A stretch of DNA of 64,000 bases from Symbiodinium natans (GCA_905221605.1 CAJNDS010002855.1:195098-259097); one strand, 5' to 3'; counted from the first letter of the stretch, positions 9,145 to 19,388 are shown. Numbers and translations: made by a program. The notes: generated by a model from the letters alone, not told the origin.

Positions 9145-9193
9145 CTTTGTGGTTGAGGCACTGTGGCGCGGTGCGACAGCCGCAGGAGGGGTC
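9145..9193 (-). CDS. Cys-rich micro-exon, minus strand
   Basis: Acceptor GAGAGCCCAG, frame DPSCGCRTAPQCLNHK, GC-type donor AAA|GCTTAG. Three cysteines in 16 residues resemble the other extracellular-type islands. 9200-9280 is decayed repeat. Confidence 0.5.
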
Positions 9194-9276
9194 CTGGGCT
9201 CTCAGGCTTTGGATTCGGGCTTATGGTTCTGGGTTCTGCGGTTTTTTGGGGGTTTAAGGGGTCAAGGGTTCAAGGG

Positions 9277-9435
9277 TTTAGGGTTTAGGGTTTAGGGCTA
9301 GGGTTTAGGGTTTAAGTTTAGGGTTTAGGGTTTAGGGTTTAGGGTTTAGGGTTTAGGGTTTAGGGTTTAGGGTTTAGGGTTTAGGGTTTAGGGTTTAGGG
9401 TTTAGGATTAGGGTTTAGGGTTTAGGATTTAGGGC
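9277..9435 (+). repeat. TTTAGGG array
   Basis: About 20 units. 9440-9850 continues as G/T-rich decayed variants such as GGGTTTTAGGG; 9850-10150 shows no convincing gene. Confidence 0.9.
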
Positions 9436-10240
9436 CAGTTCAGGGTTCAAGGGTTTCGGGTGTGAAGGCCTTTTGTGGGGTTTAAAGTGTGAGTGTGGAG
9501 CTGCTGGGGGTTTAAGGTTATCGGGTTAAAGGGTTTTGGGGTTTTGGGTTTTAGGGTTTTGGGGTTTAGGGTTTTAGGGTTTTGGGGTTTAGGGTTTTAG
9601 GGTTTTGGGGCTTAGGGTTTTAGGATTTTGGGGCGTAGGGTTCAAGATTTGGGGGGGTGCAAGGGTGCTAGGGGTTGTGGTTTAGGCTTTTGGGGGTTTA
9701 AGGTTTGGGGGTTTTAGGGCCTTGGGTTTAGGGTTTTCGGGCCTAGGGTGCTCGGGTTTCGGGTGTGAGGTTTACAGGCGTTTTGGATTTAGGGACGCGT
9801 TGGGGCTTTGGTGTTTTGGGTTGAAGCATTCGGGTTTGAAGGTTTTCGAAGCTCCAGGCCCCTAAAGCCTAAACCTTACACCCTAAACGCCTAAGCCTGA
9901 AGCGCTGTGCCTACACATCCGGCCTCCTACAACTGAAAAAAGCCCAAGCCCCTCTAAACCCAAAAACCCTACACCCGAAAACTACAACCCGAACATGACT
10001 ACTAGGCTTCAGCGTTTCAGGTGGGGGGGTCTTGCAAGAAGGGGGCTACTTATGTTGCAAGGGAACCCAGAACCAACAAAAAGGGCAAAAGGGTGATCAA
10101 GAATTAGAGCCGCGGGTGGGCGGTGCTCACGTTTGTCGGGCTCAGGGTTCCAGACTTTGTTAAACCCTAAACCGTGCACTCTAAACCCTAAACCCTAAAC
10201 CCTAAACCCCAAACCCCAAACCCGAAACCCTAAACCCTAA

Positions 10241-10307
10241 ACCCGAAGCAGAAACAAGGCCTGAGGGCCACGCCCACTGCGGCAAGTTGTTCAGGTTGGC
10301 CTCAGGC
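10241..10307 (-). CDS. Micro-exon, minus strand
   Basis: Acceptor CTAGTGCAG, frame RPEANLNNLPQWAWPSGLVS, donor in GGGTTTAGGG. 10320-11200 otherwise holds repeats, short A/T-rich intron-like stretches and a possible small exon (DLVLPLGPASTR) near 10815-10850. Confidence 0.45.
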
Positions 10308-11203
10308 CTGCACTAGGCTTTAGGGGCTGGGGGGGGGGGGTTCAAGGTCCATCGGGTTCGTTAATGCAGGGTTTAGGGTTTAGGGTTCAGGGTTTAGGGT
10401 TTAGGGTTTCGGTTTCGTTAAACTACAATCTTTTTGCTCTGGGTTTGAATGGTGGCAGGGTCCTACTTTGGCTTGTGGTGAGTGTTTTCCATGATCCTTA
10501 GGGATGTTGGTGTTTAATGATGTCTTTTTGGGGGGCAACACAAACCCTAAACCCTGAACCCCCAACCCTAAACCCTAAACCCCAAACCCTGAACCCCAAA
10601 CTGTAGTAGCAGAACCCAACTTCACATGGGGAAACCAAGGCCCGAAATACCCGAAACCGAAGGAACCTCAAAGAACCAGGATTCAGGATTTGTAGAGTTT
10701 ATAGGGTTTAAGGCCCGAAACCCTATATAAACCCTAAACCCTGAACCCTAAACCCTAAACTTAAATACATCCATATGAAAACCCCATGCTTCAGCCTAAG
10801 CCCTAAAGCCCTACACCTCGTAGACGCAGGGCCCAGGGGCAACACCAAATCAGTTTAGGGTTTAGGGTTTAGGGTTTAGGGTTCGATTTCAACAGTAGGG
10901 TCTCCAGCAAACCCGCAATGAAGGGGAGGGTTGCATTAGGGTTTAGGCCCTCAATGGGAGCATCTTTGGCATGACGGCCTAAGTACACCCTGAACCTAAG
11001 AACTTCTAAGCCCTAAACTCTGAATACTACCGCACCAACTCTTACCTTGAACCCGAAAGCCCCCTGAACCCTAAAACCCTGGCCCTAAACCCTTGACCCT
11101 AAACCCTAAACCGCTTAAGCCTCAAAGCCCTAAACCCTAAACCTGGGCACCAACTAAACCCTGCACGATAAGCCCTAAACCCTATAAACCCTAAACCCTG
11201 AAC

Positions 11204-11274
11204 TCCCCAGCATCCACCTCCAGCTCCCCTGGTCCACGATCCTCGCGGCTTTTGTCGGGTCACGTTGGTGGGCA
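11204..11274 (-). CDS. Micro-exon, minus strand
   Basis: Acceptor GAGCCTTCAG, frame SAHQRDPTKAARIVDQGSWR then WMLGSS, repeat-derived donor. 11290-12000 appears non-coding: repeats plus an AT-rich part and a family C fragment at 11886-11976. Confidence 0.5.
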
Positions 11275-12244
11275 CTGAAGGCTCACAACATGTTTAGGGT
11301 TTAGGGTTTAGGGTTTAGGGTTTCGGATTTAGGGGTCTCTTTGGCTTTAGAAGCTTAAGTGTTTCAGGATTAGGGTCAGTTCTCCTAGGGCTTATATGCT
11401 TTGATTGATTGAGGGCTCAGGGTCAGTTCTCTTACTTAAGGGTTTCGGGGTGTAGGGTCAGGGTTCTCTTGGGCTTACGGACCTTCGGGTTTGAGGGCTT
11501 AAAGGGTGAGTTCGCCAAATTAGTGATGGTTCAACGGCAGGGACGCACGCGGGACATATGTAGGGTTGAGGTTCACGTAACCCTACACCCTGAACCCTAA
11601 ACCCTGGTCGCGCTGGTTACCCTAAACCGCACAGTGGGGTTGCGTTCTTAAAGCCACCTCAAAACGAACAGTGACTTTATGTCAATGTTGAAATGCTGTT
11701 TCTGAATTGTATGTATGCCATGTAAAAACCGGCGACCTTGGCACGAGGACAACTGTGTGATGGACCCTGTAGGTCTAACATCATATGATTCAGATTTCGT
11801 GAAGCACTCTGTATACGACTACGGCCAAAATCATAAATCTAATTTAATGAGTAGAAGGACGAATGCCTTGAGGGCTCCCCTGCATCCATATGGTATATAC
11901 TTGGGCATTGAAGGGGTTCTTATTGAGTAGGTCTCGGGCCCAACAAGTATATACTGCGCAGGTACATGGACCCTAAAACCTAAACTCTAAACCCTATAAG
12001 GAATGTAAACTCCTGTTCCTACTCCTACTCCGCCCGCTCCTATTGCCCTTCGATTGGTGGGACTTGTTTGGGCGCTTCAGTGCCTGTTATGGGAGCCTTC
12101 AAACTTTCTGGATCTGTAAACCTGCAATGTTTCCACAGCCCTTACACTTCTAGCCTCTCCAGATCTCAACCCTGTACTCTACACCGTAGAATCCCAGCAA
12201 CCACATAACGCAATGGTCTCGATGGAAACGAAGATCTATTTGCG

Positions 12245-12357
12245 ATTGTCTTGAAAGGGTTTCTTTAACAAACTCAGCCTCTTGATGTCCAGAGGCATTG
12301 CTGCCTCCATATGTGGGAGCACAGGCGAACGCCGCAGACGTCGCACTCAAGTCTGCA
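12245..12357 (-). CDS. Coding island, minus strand
   Basis: After ACATTGCAG the frame reads SATSAAFACAPTYGGSNASG then HQEAEFVKETLSRQ. Several ORFs on both strands overlap here, so boundaries are approximate. Confidence 0.4.
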
Positions 12358-12371
12358 ATGTGCTCACGACC

Positions 12372-12515
12372 GGCTCAGGCAAAGGGCCGCTAAGCCGCTC
12401 TTTGGCGGCGGCGGCTCTGCTGGTCTCGCAGCCGGGGAAAAGCCGCAACCACCGCGGCTCCTGCACAAGTGGCTTTTCATCGCAGGCGCGCTCACCCACG
12501 CGGGCTCACCCACAG
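12372..12515 (-). CDS. Coding island, minus strand
   Basis: The minus frame contains ACDEKPLVQEPRWLRLFPGC and ETSRAAAAKERLSGPLPEPV, followed by a donor-like GTC|GTGAGC. Two plus-strand ORFs are mirror frames. Function unknown. Confidence 0.4.
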
Positions 12516-12594
12516 CAATGAGGCATCGGAGGCATCGCCGCGCAGGACTGATTGGCCGGTGATTGAGCGCAGTTGGGGCATCTCTTTGAGCTAC

Positions 12595-12630
12595 AGGAGG
12601 TCCTTTTCTGCTGGTTGTGGAGGACCTCCT
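12595..12630. repeat. Perfect 10-bp hairpin
   Basis: AGGAGGTCCT at 12595-12604 and AGGACCTCCT at 12621-12630, with a 16-nt loop. 12640-13020 around it shows no convincing gene. Confidence 0.7.
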
Positions 12631-13024
12631 ATTCCTGCACCAGGCCACGGTAGATGGCCCGCAACGTGCTCGTTTCTAGGAATCCTGGGTCTGCGTTTTA
12701 CAGGGGTAGCTACTCTTCACACGGCTGCCCAGGAACCTATAGGAATAATAACCATGGCTGCGTATGTTTTGGCTTCCTTGGTACCAGACGCTTAGGAGAG
12801 GGCCGGTTTTGGGGTTTGGGGGTTGTAGGGCGTCGGCTTTTCAGGGTTTGGGATCTAAGTTCTTGAGGCTTGGAGTTTGGTGTTAGGCCGGTTCCGGAAT
12901 CAAGTTCGCGCATTTGGGAGCTAGTTGGCCCGAGGCTGTCTTCGAATTATAGGGTTTGGGGCTTTTATAGGCTTTAGGGTCACGAACTAAGCCCTACAAG
13001 CCGTAAAACCCTGAACCCGCATAC

Positions 13025-13108
13025 CCCTGAGCCACGTCCTGATGCGGTTCTCGGCCGTTGCGGCGCAGCCCGTGGCCCTGCCACATTGCACCTCCGTTGT
13101 GGAAAGGG
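13025..13108 (-). CDS. Cys-containing coding island, minus strand
   Basis: Acceptor CCTATAG, frame LSTTEVQCGRATGCAATAEN then RIRTWLRG, donor GGGG|GTATGC. An upstream in-frame extension (DFVEPIA) is possible. Confidence 0.5.
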
Positions 13109-13297
13109 CTATAGGTTCTACAAAGTCTCCAGGGTTTAGGGCGTTCAATGTAGTAGCTTTAGAATTTAGGGCCCAAGTATATACCATATAGGTACATGGA
13201 TCCTTAGGGTAGGGTGTAGGGTCTACGAGTCCAGGAAGTACCCTAAACCCTAAACCCTAAACCCTAAACCCTAAACCCTAAACCCTTAACCCTAAAC

Positions 13298-13402
13298 CCC
13301 TGTTGAAGCTCGGTAGGCCCCCAGGAAGGCTCTGCTGTGAATGCCATGCAGGGGGTTCACAGCGGAAGGTGCCGAAGATGCACATTGCGGTAACCGGCAA
13401 CC
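13298..13402 (-). CDS. Cys-containing coding island, minus strand
   Basis: Acceptor GGATTTAG|G (telomere-like), frame LPVTAMCIFGTFRCEPPAWH then SQQSLPGGLPSFNR, donor AGGG|GTTTAGGG. Both splice sites are supplied by repeat units. Confidence 0.5.
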
Positions 13403-13523
13403 CTAAATCCTAAACCCTAACCCTAAACCTTAAACCCTAAACCCTAAACCCTGAACCCTGAACCCTGAACCCTGTAACCCTAAACCCGGAAACCCCAATA
13501 ACCCTAAACACTAAACCCTAAAC

Positions 13524-13614
13524 CCCAGAAGCGTTCAGGGTAGTGAGACCCACGGCTGGCTCAGACACCTTGTAAACCCCAAGAGAGCTGTCTGTCAACT
13601 CTGAGGTATTCTTC
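13524..13614 (-). CDS. Coding island, minus strand
   Basis: Acceptor ACGAATCAG, frame KNTSELTDSSLGVYKVSEPA then VGLTTLNAS, donor CTGG|GGTTTAGG. Confidence 0.5.
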
Positions 13615-13769
13615 CTGATTCGTTTGTGTTTTAGGGTTGGGCTTCAGGGTTTCGGGTTCAGGGATACTTTGTCTGGGGTCCTGGGGGGGGTGGGGGGGGG
13701 GGGGGGGTTTGAAGAAGAGCCTTTAACCCTAAACCCTAAGCCCCAAACCCTAAACTCTAAACCCTAAAC

Positions 13770-13847
13770 CTTGTAAAGCGCCAACGAGGCGCGGTGACGT
13801 TGAAACGCGTGACCGGTACCAGGACTGCCTGTAAGCTGCAGCTGCTT
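13770..13847 (-). CDS. Coding island, minus strand
   Basis: Acceptor CCCGAAGCAG, frame SCSLQAVLVPVTRFNVTAPR then WRFT; donor ACAAG|GTTTAGGG is repeat-derived and fits the AAG|GT consensus. 13960-14260 on the right has no clear gene. Confidence 0.5.
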
Positions 13848-14372
13848 CGGGCGCTGCTCTTTAGGGTTCGGGTGTCCCCGAACTGGGTTTAGGATTTAGG
13901 GTTTAGGGTTCAGGGTTAAGGGTTTAGGGGTTAGAGTTTAGGGTTTCGGGTACCCCAAGACCCCTAACCTAAGCTCCTGGACCCCTATGTCCCAAACCAT
14001 CCTCGGCTCAGATTTGGGCTAAGGGTTATCGTGCTTGTATAGGGTTCACAGTGAGTTTTCGGGGTTTCTGGTTCATACAGGTTTACCTTAACATCAAATC
14101 CTTGTCGATAGCTGTCCATAGCTACTACCAAAACACATTAACTCAAGGGCTTGTTCGTGCTGTTTTGCTAGGAGGAGGGTTGTGCATTTATCATGGCCCT
14201 GGGTCTCTGCCCTCCCCCTGACATACAAGCCCAAGACCTATGGCAACATGCCTGATATGGATGGGGGAGGGGGGGGGGGGGGTCCTCTTGACTTGAGGAA
14301 GGGAGCAGGACGATGTGCCTAAACCCTCAATCCTAAACCCTAAACCCTAAGCCCTATACCCTGAACCCTAAA

Positions 14373-14424
14373 CTTGTTTCCGTGGCCTCCTGTCTCATGC
14401 TCGGTCTCCGAGAAAAAGTCCAGG
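14373..14424 (-). CDS. Short coding island, minus strand
   Basis: Frame LDFFSETEHETGGHGNK, ending where TTTAGGG-type sequence begins. The acceptor is unclear. Confidence 0.35.
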
Positions 14425-14486
14425 GTGTGCGGAGTTCAGGGTAGGGTAAAGGGGTCGGGCTTCCCAGAAACTCTCAGAAGACTCCA

Positions 14487-14560
14487 AAAAGTTGGAACAT
14501 CCTTATCCCCATGCCAAAGGGGATTCCAGCCAGAATCAACCTTTTACCATGTTCCAACTT
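14487..14560. mobile_element. Family H hairpin element
   Basis: AAAAGTTGGAACAT and ATGTTCCAACTT are inverted around about 48 bp. Confidence 0.45.
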
Positions 14561-14694
14561 GAAGGAGTGTACTGAGGGTTTATACTACGAGTAGCCCTAA
14601 ACCCTAAACCCTAAACCCTTTAACCCTAAACCCTAAACCCTAAACCCTGAAACCCCTTAACCCTAAACCCTAAACCCTGAACCCTGAAACCCCA

Positions 14695-14797
14695 TAACTT
14701 GCACTACTGGGCGGATTGCGAGCTCCTCCACTCCCCCCACCCCTTCAACGTAAGCCTGTCGGTCAGATCTCCTCCCCTCCGAAACACAAAATCCGAT
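14695..14797. CDS. Coding island, strand undetermined
   Basis: Plus: LHYWADCELLHSPHPFNVSL then SVRSPPLRNTKSD, donor CG|GTTTAGGG. Minus: SDFVFRRGGDLTDRLTLKGW then GEWRSSQSAQ. Both are open and protein-like. Confidence 0.35.
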
Positions 14798-15257
14798 CGG
14801 TTTAGGGTTTAGGGTATAGGGTTTAGGGTTTGAGGTTTGGGGTTTAGGGTTTAGGGCTACTCCTTCCCCATAATCATACTACTACGGACGACGTGTGTGC
14901 CGCTGGCTTAGGGTTGCTTTTGAATTCTTTGTTGTGTGTTCTTTTGTCTCTGGGGGTCCGACGGAGGACTGCCTGACGTTGAAGATGATGAGAAGACCAA
15001 CAGACCTCGATTCGTGCCAACTGAAGCTAAGCCCAACCGAACCCCAAACACCTTGCAGCATTCACCCCTGAAAACCCAAATCCTCGATGCAAACTGAATT
15101 CCCGGAACCCAAAGCCCAAAACTCGTTGAAAAAGAACAAAATAAGCCCTACCTACCCTTAAGCTAAACCCTGAATCCTAAACCCTAAACCCTAAGCCCAC
15201 AACCTCAAGACCCGAAGGGTTTGCTCCCACGGCCAGTTCTCAAACGCTTTGTATGAC

Positions 15258-15318
15258 CTCTTTTTGCGCAGTGAGCCCATTCAAAGGGCCGTTTCTCCCA
15301 AGCCGGGCCGCAGACCCC
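15258..15318 (-). CDS. Cys-containing micro-exon, minus strand
   Basis: Acceptor TTACGTAG, frame GVCGPAWEKRPFEWAHCAKR, donor AAGAG|GTCATA. Confidence 0.45.
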
Positions 15319-15328
15319 CTACGTAACG

Positions 15329-15481
15329 GTTTAGGGTTTAGGGTTTAGGGTTTAGGGTTTAGGGCTTAGGGCTTAGGGCTTAGGGTTTCGGGTTTAGGGT
15401 TTAGGGTTTAGGGTTTAGGGTTTAGGGCTTAGGGTTTAGGGGTTAGGGGTTAGGGTTTAGGGTTTAGGGTTTAGGGTTTAA
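15329..15481 (+). repeat. TTTAGGG array
   Basis: About 21 units with blocks of GGGCTTA variants. 15490-15900 shows a short hairpin and decayed repeats only. Confidence 0.9.
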
Positions 15482-15908
15482 CCCTCAAGCCTAAATACAA
15501 TCCCTGAAAGGGCATAAAAACAGGAAGGGGGGGAAGTAGGGGACCAAATTCCCTCCTTCCCTCTTAGGGCCAGTAGGTAGGGTTTAGTTCTTAAGCAAGG
15601 TAGCGAATGGGGTTTAGGTTTAGTGTTTCAGGCTTAAGCACCGAAGTGTTACTTGTGCACTGAGGTTGGTGGGAGCCATGGAAAATCCCCCCGAAGCCTC
15701 AAACCCTCGAATTCCCAAAGCTGGACCACGATTCGCAGCCCAACCTCTATAAATCCCAAATCCTATAGGCCCCACAGTGGGCCATGCATTTTTGTTGCTG
15801 AGGGTCTTCGGGCTTAGTAGCCTGGGATAAATTTAGGGTTAGGTTTGGGATTTAATTAGGGTTTAGTTAAGGGTTTGGGGACTATGTCGGGGATTATAAA
15901 CATGAAGG

Positions 15909-15986
15909 AACATGTTGGATCGATCTCTGGCCGGGTGATCCACCACTGTTGTCCGTAACTTTCAGCAGCAAAGACAACCGAATGCT
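15909..15986 (-). CDS. Coding island, minus strand
   Basis: Acceptor CGCTTAAG, frame HSVVFAAESYGQQWWITRPE then IDPTCS. Confidence 0.45.
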
Positions 15987-16214
15987 CTTAAGCGGCCACT
16001 TTGTCAGCCGAAGGCCACGCACCCTAAACCCCTGAACGGCATTAAACACTGATGCCCTAAACCCTGAATTCCAGCAAACCCTGGATAAACACCCTAAACC
16101 CTAATCCCCTGTATAGGCCCCTGAACCCCAAACCCTAAACCCTAATCCGCTGCATAGGCCCCTTAACCCTAAACCCTGAACCCTAAACCCAAAACCCAAA
16201 ACCCTATAATGCGC

Positions 16215-16323
16215 CCTCAAGAAGATCTCCGACTCTGTGAGGGCCCGGCTGCACGAAGTCCTCTTTGGCAGTGCAAGGGGCGCCACTGTTGTCCGAATCA
16301 TAGCCAGGGCAGTAGCAACTGAG
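16215..16323 (-). CDS. EGF-like exon, minus strand
   Basis: Acceptor GTGCGCAG, frame LSCYCPGYDSDNSGAPCTAK then EDFVQPGPHRVGDLLE, GC-type donor. The C-x-C-P-G-Y/F pattern is typical of the C-terminal half of an EGF domain. Best family clue for the minus-strand mosaic gene of 1-16 kb. Confidence 0.55.
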
Positions 16324-16393
16324 CTGCGCACGTTTAGGGTTTAGGGTTAGGGTTTCGGGTTTGGGGTGTTGGGTTTAGGGTTATGGTTTAGGG

Positions 16394-16580
16394 TTTAGAG
16401 CTCACGGTACGTATTCACCCAATTCTAACTGGTGAGTTCTCCAAATTATGGTCCTTGTTATAAGGCGGCCCCTCTTGTTTAGGGTCTACTTGAAGGTTCC
16501 TGGTACTTACTAAACCAAGTATAACTGTGCTTGCAACCAAGTCTAACCATTTTGGGTGTGTAAGTGGTTGTAAGGTTGAG
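16394..16580. mobile_element. Diverged family F-like element
   Basis: Shares CTACTTGAAGGTTC, CTTATAAGG-like and AAGTCTAACC-like blocks with 6723-6868; termini are degenerate. Confidence 0.35.
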
Positions 16581-16639
16581 GGTTCCTAAACCCTAAACCC
16601 TAAACCCTAAACCCTAAACCCTTGAAGGCTTAGAGCTTC

Positions 16640-16752
16640 GGGTTGGCGGGAAGGGGCTTGCTAGCTCGATGAAACCATCGCCTACAAGTCTTCATGCTGC
16701 AAAGGAGTGGGCGGGTCCTAACGGAGACACAGGAACGCACTACGCAAGCGTC
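16640..16752 (+). CDS. Coding island, strand uncertain
   Basis: Plus frame SMKPSPTSLHAAKEWAGPNG then DTGTHYASVK, donor AAGG|GTTTAGGG. Minus frame DACVVRSCVSVRTRPLLCSM is also open. Confidence 0.35.
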
Positions 16753-17083
16753 AAGGGTTTAGGGTTTAGGGTGTTTAGGGTTTAGGGTTTAGGGTTTAGG
16801 GGTTGGGGTTGTCAAGTCTGCCTCCATGAGGCAGCTATAGGGATCTTTTTGTGCACGCAGCACAGCCTGGTACAGAGGTCCTGTGCAAGGAAACTCCTAC
16901 TTTATGAGGGTGCGAAGACAAACTGACAACTAAAATGCAAACGCGTGCAGAGCTGCTCTTCGTGGCACTCTACTGCAGTTATAGGGACCATAGGGGAACG
17001 CTACTAGCAATCATTCCGACCCCTATATTCAATGCATCCCTAAACCCTAAACCCTAAACCCTAAACCCTTAACCCTAAAGAGA

Positions 17084-17159
17084 GGCGTGCGGCGCAGTAG
17101 TGTCTCCTAACATGGGACCGTCAGAAGAGACCTGGGAGTGCAACACCCCCCACTGGCCC
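17084..17159 (+). CDS. Possible thrombospondin-type-1-like micro-exon, strand uncertain
   Basis: Plus frame ACGAVVSPNMGPSEETWECN then TPHWPTG. ETWECNTPHW resembles the end of TSP1 repeats, although the final Cys is Trp here. Minus frame VGQWGVLHSQVSSDGPMLGD is also open. Confidence 0.3.
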
Positions 17160-17309
17160 ACAGGGTTTAGGGTTTAGGGTTTAGGGTTTAGGGTTTAGGG
17201 TTAGGGATTGGGGTTTAGGGTTTCGGGTTTAGGGCTTGGGGTTTAGGGTTTAGGGTTAGGGATTGGGGTTTAGGGTTGAGGGTTTAGGGCTTAGGGGCAA
17301 GGATGCAGG

Positions 17310-18762
17310 CTAGAGGGGCATATAGGCCAAGACGGACTGGCGATAGAACCTACTGCTCGAGTTCACCATCAGGAGCCTCTCTCGAGCTTCTGTTCCAGAT
17401 TGCAGTGTTGGAAGATCCAACTCAGCGGAAGCTTCTCCCCAAGCATGCCAGAAGCGAAGAGCGAACACCTGGACCCGGGAGTAGCCTAGGAATAAAAAGG
17501 ATACAGCTCTTGGTTTTTTGAAGGGGATTATAAGGAAACCCCAACCCTTAAGGCCTTAAGGGCCGAATTACTGCCGGTCCTAGACACGGCCTGAACGAGG
17601 AGCCATGAGCCCAAGAATGCGTATCCTGCCAGGCTGTCAACCGTTTCAATCTCCAGATCCGAATGCGACGTCACCCTGACAATGCCAGCCCAGAAAACCA
17701 TGGCAATAACAAGCAACATGCACCACAAAGAATGTGTGTCCAGCAGGGTTAGGTAGCCGACGGTCGGTGTTAACGATCCTCTATATTCCCTTAGAACCTT
17801 AATCAAATAATATCTTTAAGATCCTCTTGGGTTTCTATAATATGAACAAAAACGAAAAAAGTTCCCAAGAGGGATATGGTCCTGAGTAGTGGAAGTAGGA
17901 TGCGCATACCAGCAACAGAGTCATGGAAACGCTGGCCCGATCAGCCACATCCTCGACAGGAATGAAGAATTGCAGGCCAGCCAGCAATGCGAGAAGCATG
18001 TTGGGAATCACAATGTTCACCACGTAGAAAAACGGCTTCCTCTTTACAAAGCAGGAGAAGGTCAAGTCTGGGTAAGACCTTGTCTGCAGGACTCTGCGGA
18101 CGTCCGTCACAAGCTTGGTTTGGATACCCAAATCATACTCACTATCCCATACAAAGTGCTTGGCATTCACGTCGCAGGCATCCGCGAGCTCGGCTGACAG
18201 TTTTCCCGGGAATGGGCCTTCATTTGACAAAGCAAACTCGAAGCTTACAGACAAGGCCTGGGTGTCGAAGGGGAAGCTGTTGCACTCAAACCTCTCTAGG
18301 TCCCCTACACTTCCAGTGCCCAACGGATGTTGCATTCCTTGTACGGGGTAAGCTTGTCAGTGAGTACCGCGGGAGGCGCGATCGCGTTCATCCATGACAC
18401 GCACTCGGTGTACAACCGAAGGCCTTGGCGAGTTCCATCCGGATTCAGTGGGGCATCTTCGCTCTCGCGCCCACTTCCATGCTCGGCCTTTGCGCCAGGG
18501 AAAAGGAACTCGAAATAGATCCGGGCATCGAAGGTCCTCGGCTCGCAGAAAGCTGGCAAAACCTTCAGAAGCCAAAAACCACTTGGAGGTTCAGCTAACT
18601 GTACTCCCTAAACCCTAAACCCTAAACCCTAAACCTAAAATAGATAAGAAACGCTAAACAACTCCTCAGGCCGAGTGTCTGCTCAACCAGGTGGATCCCA
18701 CAGATCTGCCGGAACTCAGCGCGGATGAGCTCCACTCGCAGAGGTCTCCGCGCAACGGCCAT
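17310..18762 (-). CDS. Pentameric (Cys-loop-type) ligand-gated ion channel, possibly a pseudogene
   Basis: Plasma-membrane ion channel subunit. N-terminal strand: MAVARRPLRVELIRAEFRQI. Next exon: FDARIYFEFLFPGAK, then KECNIRWALEV. Then FECNSFPFDTQ (FPFD loop lacking the second Cys), TM1 YVVNIVIPNMLLALLAGL, TM2 start PVEDVADRASVSMTLLL (exon end 17910). Exon about 17588-17780 has TVGYLTLLDTHSLWCMLL (TM3) and AFLGSWLLVQA (TM4). The last exon, 17310-17468, starts VFALRFWHAW and ends with TAG. Oddities: the frame shifts near 18303-18311 and the TM2-TM3 linker (about 12 residues) is missing. This means either a pseudogene or unrecognised micro-exons. Confidence 0.6.
17469..17587 (-). mobile_element. 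Family A element forming an intron of the channel gene
   Basis: Intron GTGTCTAGGACCGGCAG...CTACTCCCGGGTCCAG, 119 nt, almost entirely the TIR element (17471-17583). Excision joins WLLVQA to VFALRFWHAW in phase 0 within or near TM4. Confidence 0.7.
17821..17874. mobile_element. Family I hairpin inside the TM2-TM3 intron
   Basis: ATCCTCTTGGG and CCCAAGAGGGAT are inverted around an A/T-rich loop. Confidence 0.5.
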
Positions 18763-19233
18763 CTTCGAGCGGCATGCGCGGAAGTTTGTCTAGAAGTCGT
18801 GGCCCCTCAAATAATCACTGTAATGACTCTTAGTTAGGGCATATCTGGACGCTAATCCTCACTGGGAAAATCCCTGTTGTGGTCACACTTGCCCCATGCA
18901 GGCAGCTTCTCTTCTCGAGGTGGTGGCGGCCACAAACCCAAAACTGGCCCTCAACCCTCAACCCTCAACCCTCACCCAACTCTCTCTCTCTCTCTCGTTC
19001 TCTCTCTCCCTCTCTCCTGTACCCCAATATCCCCTAATCCTAGGGGCAAGAAAAAGAGAGGAAGGGTGTCCATTTTGTCTAGGTTCATACAACCTTCAGG
19101 ACCCGCAACCAAGCGAGAGGAAGGAGGGTGCTTGTGGCAAACTTCGGACTTAGATTGGGTTTGGGGTTTAGGGTTGGGGTTTGGGGTTTGGGGTCTAGGA
19201 CTAGCATCACAGTTGCGGGCTTCTATAACTATA

Positions 19234-19350
19234 CCCAAGAGCAACCGAGGACAAGAGGGGTGCCCTTTTCGGTTTTTGTTGGTTTAAAGAGGCTTATAAG
19301 GGAACCTAAAACCACATAAAACCGGATAAGGGGCCTACTCTGGGTCCAAG
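19234..19350. mobile_element. Diverged family A element
   Basis: Ends ACCCAAGAGCAACCGAGG and CCTACTCTGGGTCC, interior GGGTGCCCTTTTCGGTTTTT and TTATAAGGGAACC as in 125-237. 18800-19230 shows (CT)n, decayed repeats and no secure gene. Confidence 0.5.
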
Positions 19351-19388
19351 ATAATTTGCCCGTGGCAGCATGGGTTGCGAGATGAAGT

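Noticed and set aside
12469-12795. 108-codon plus ORF
   Set aside because: Overlaps several other frames; the minus frames at 12245-12515 look more protein-like and have splice signals.
18972-19244. ORFs across the (CT)n and telomere-variant stretch
   Set aside because: Low-complexity translation; no splice or domain support.
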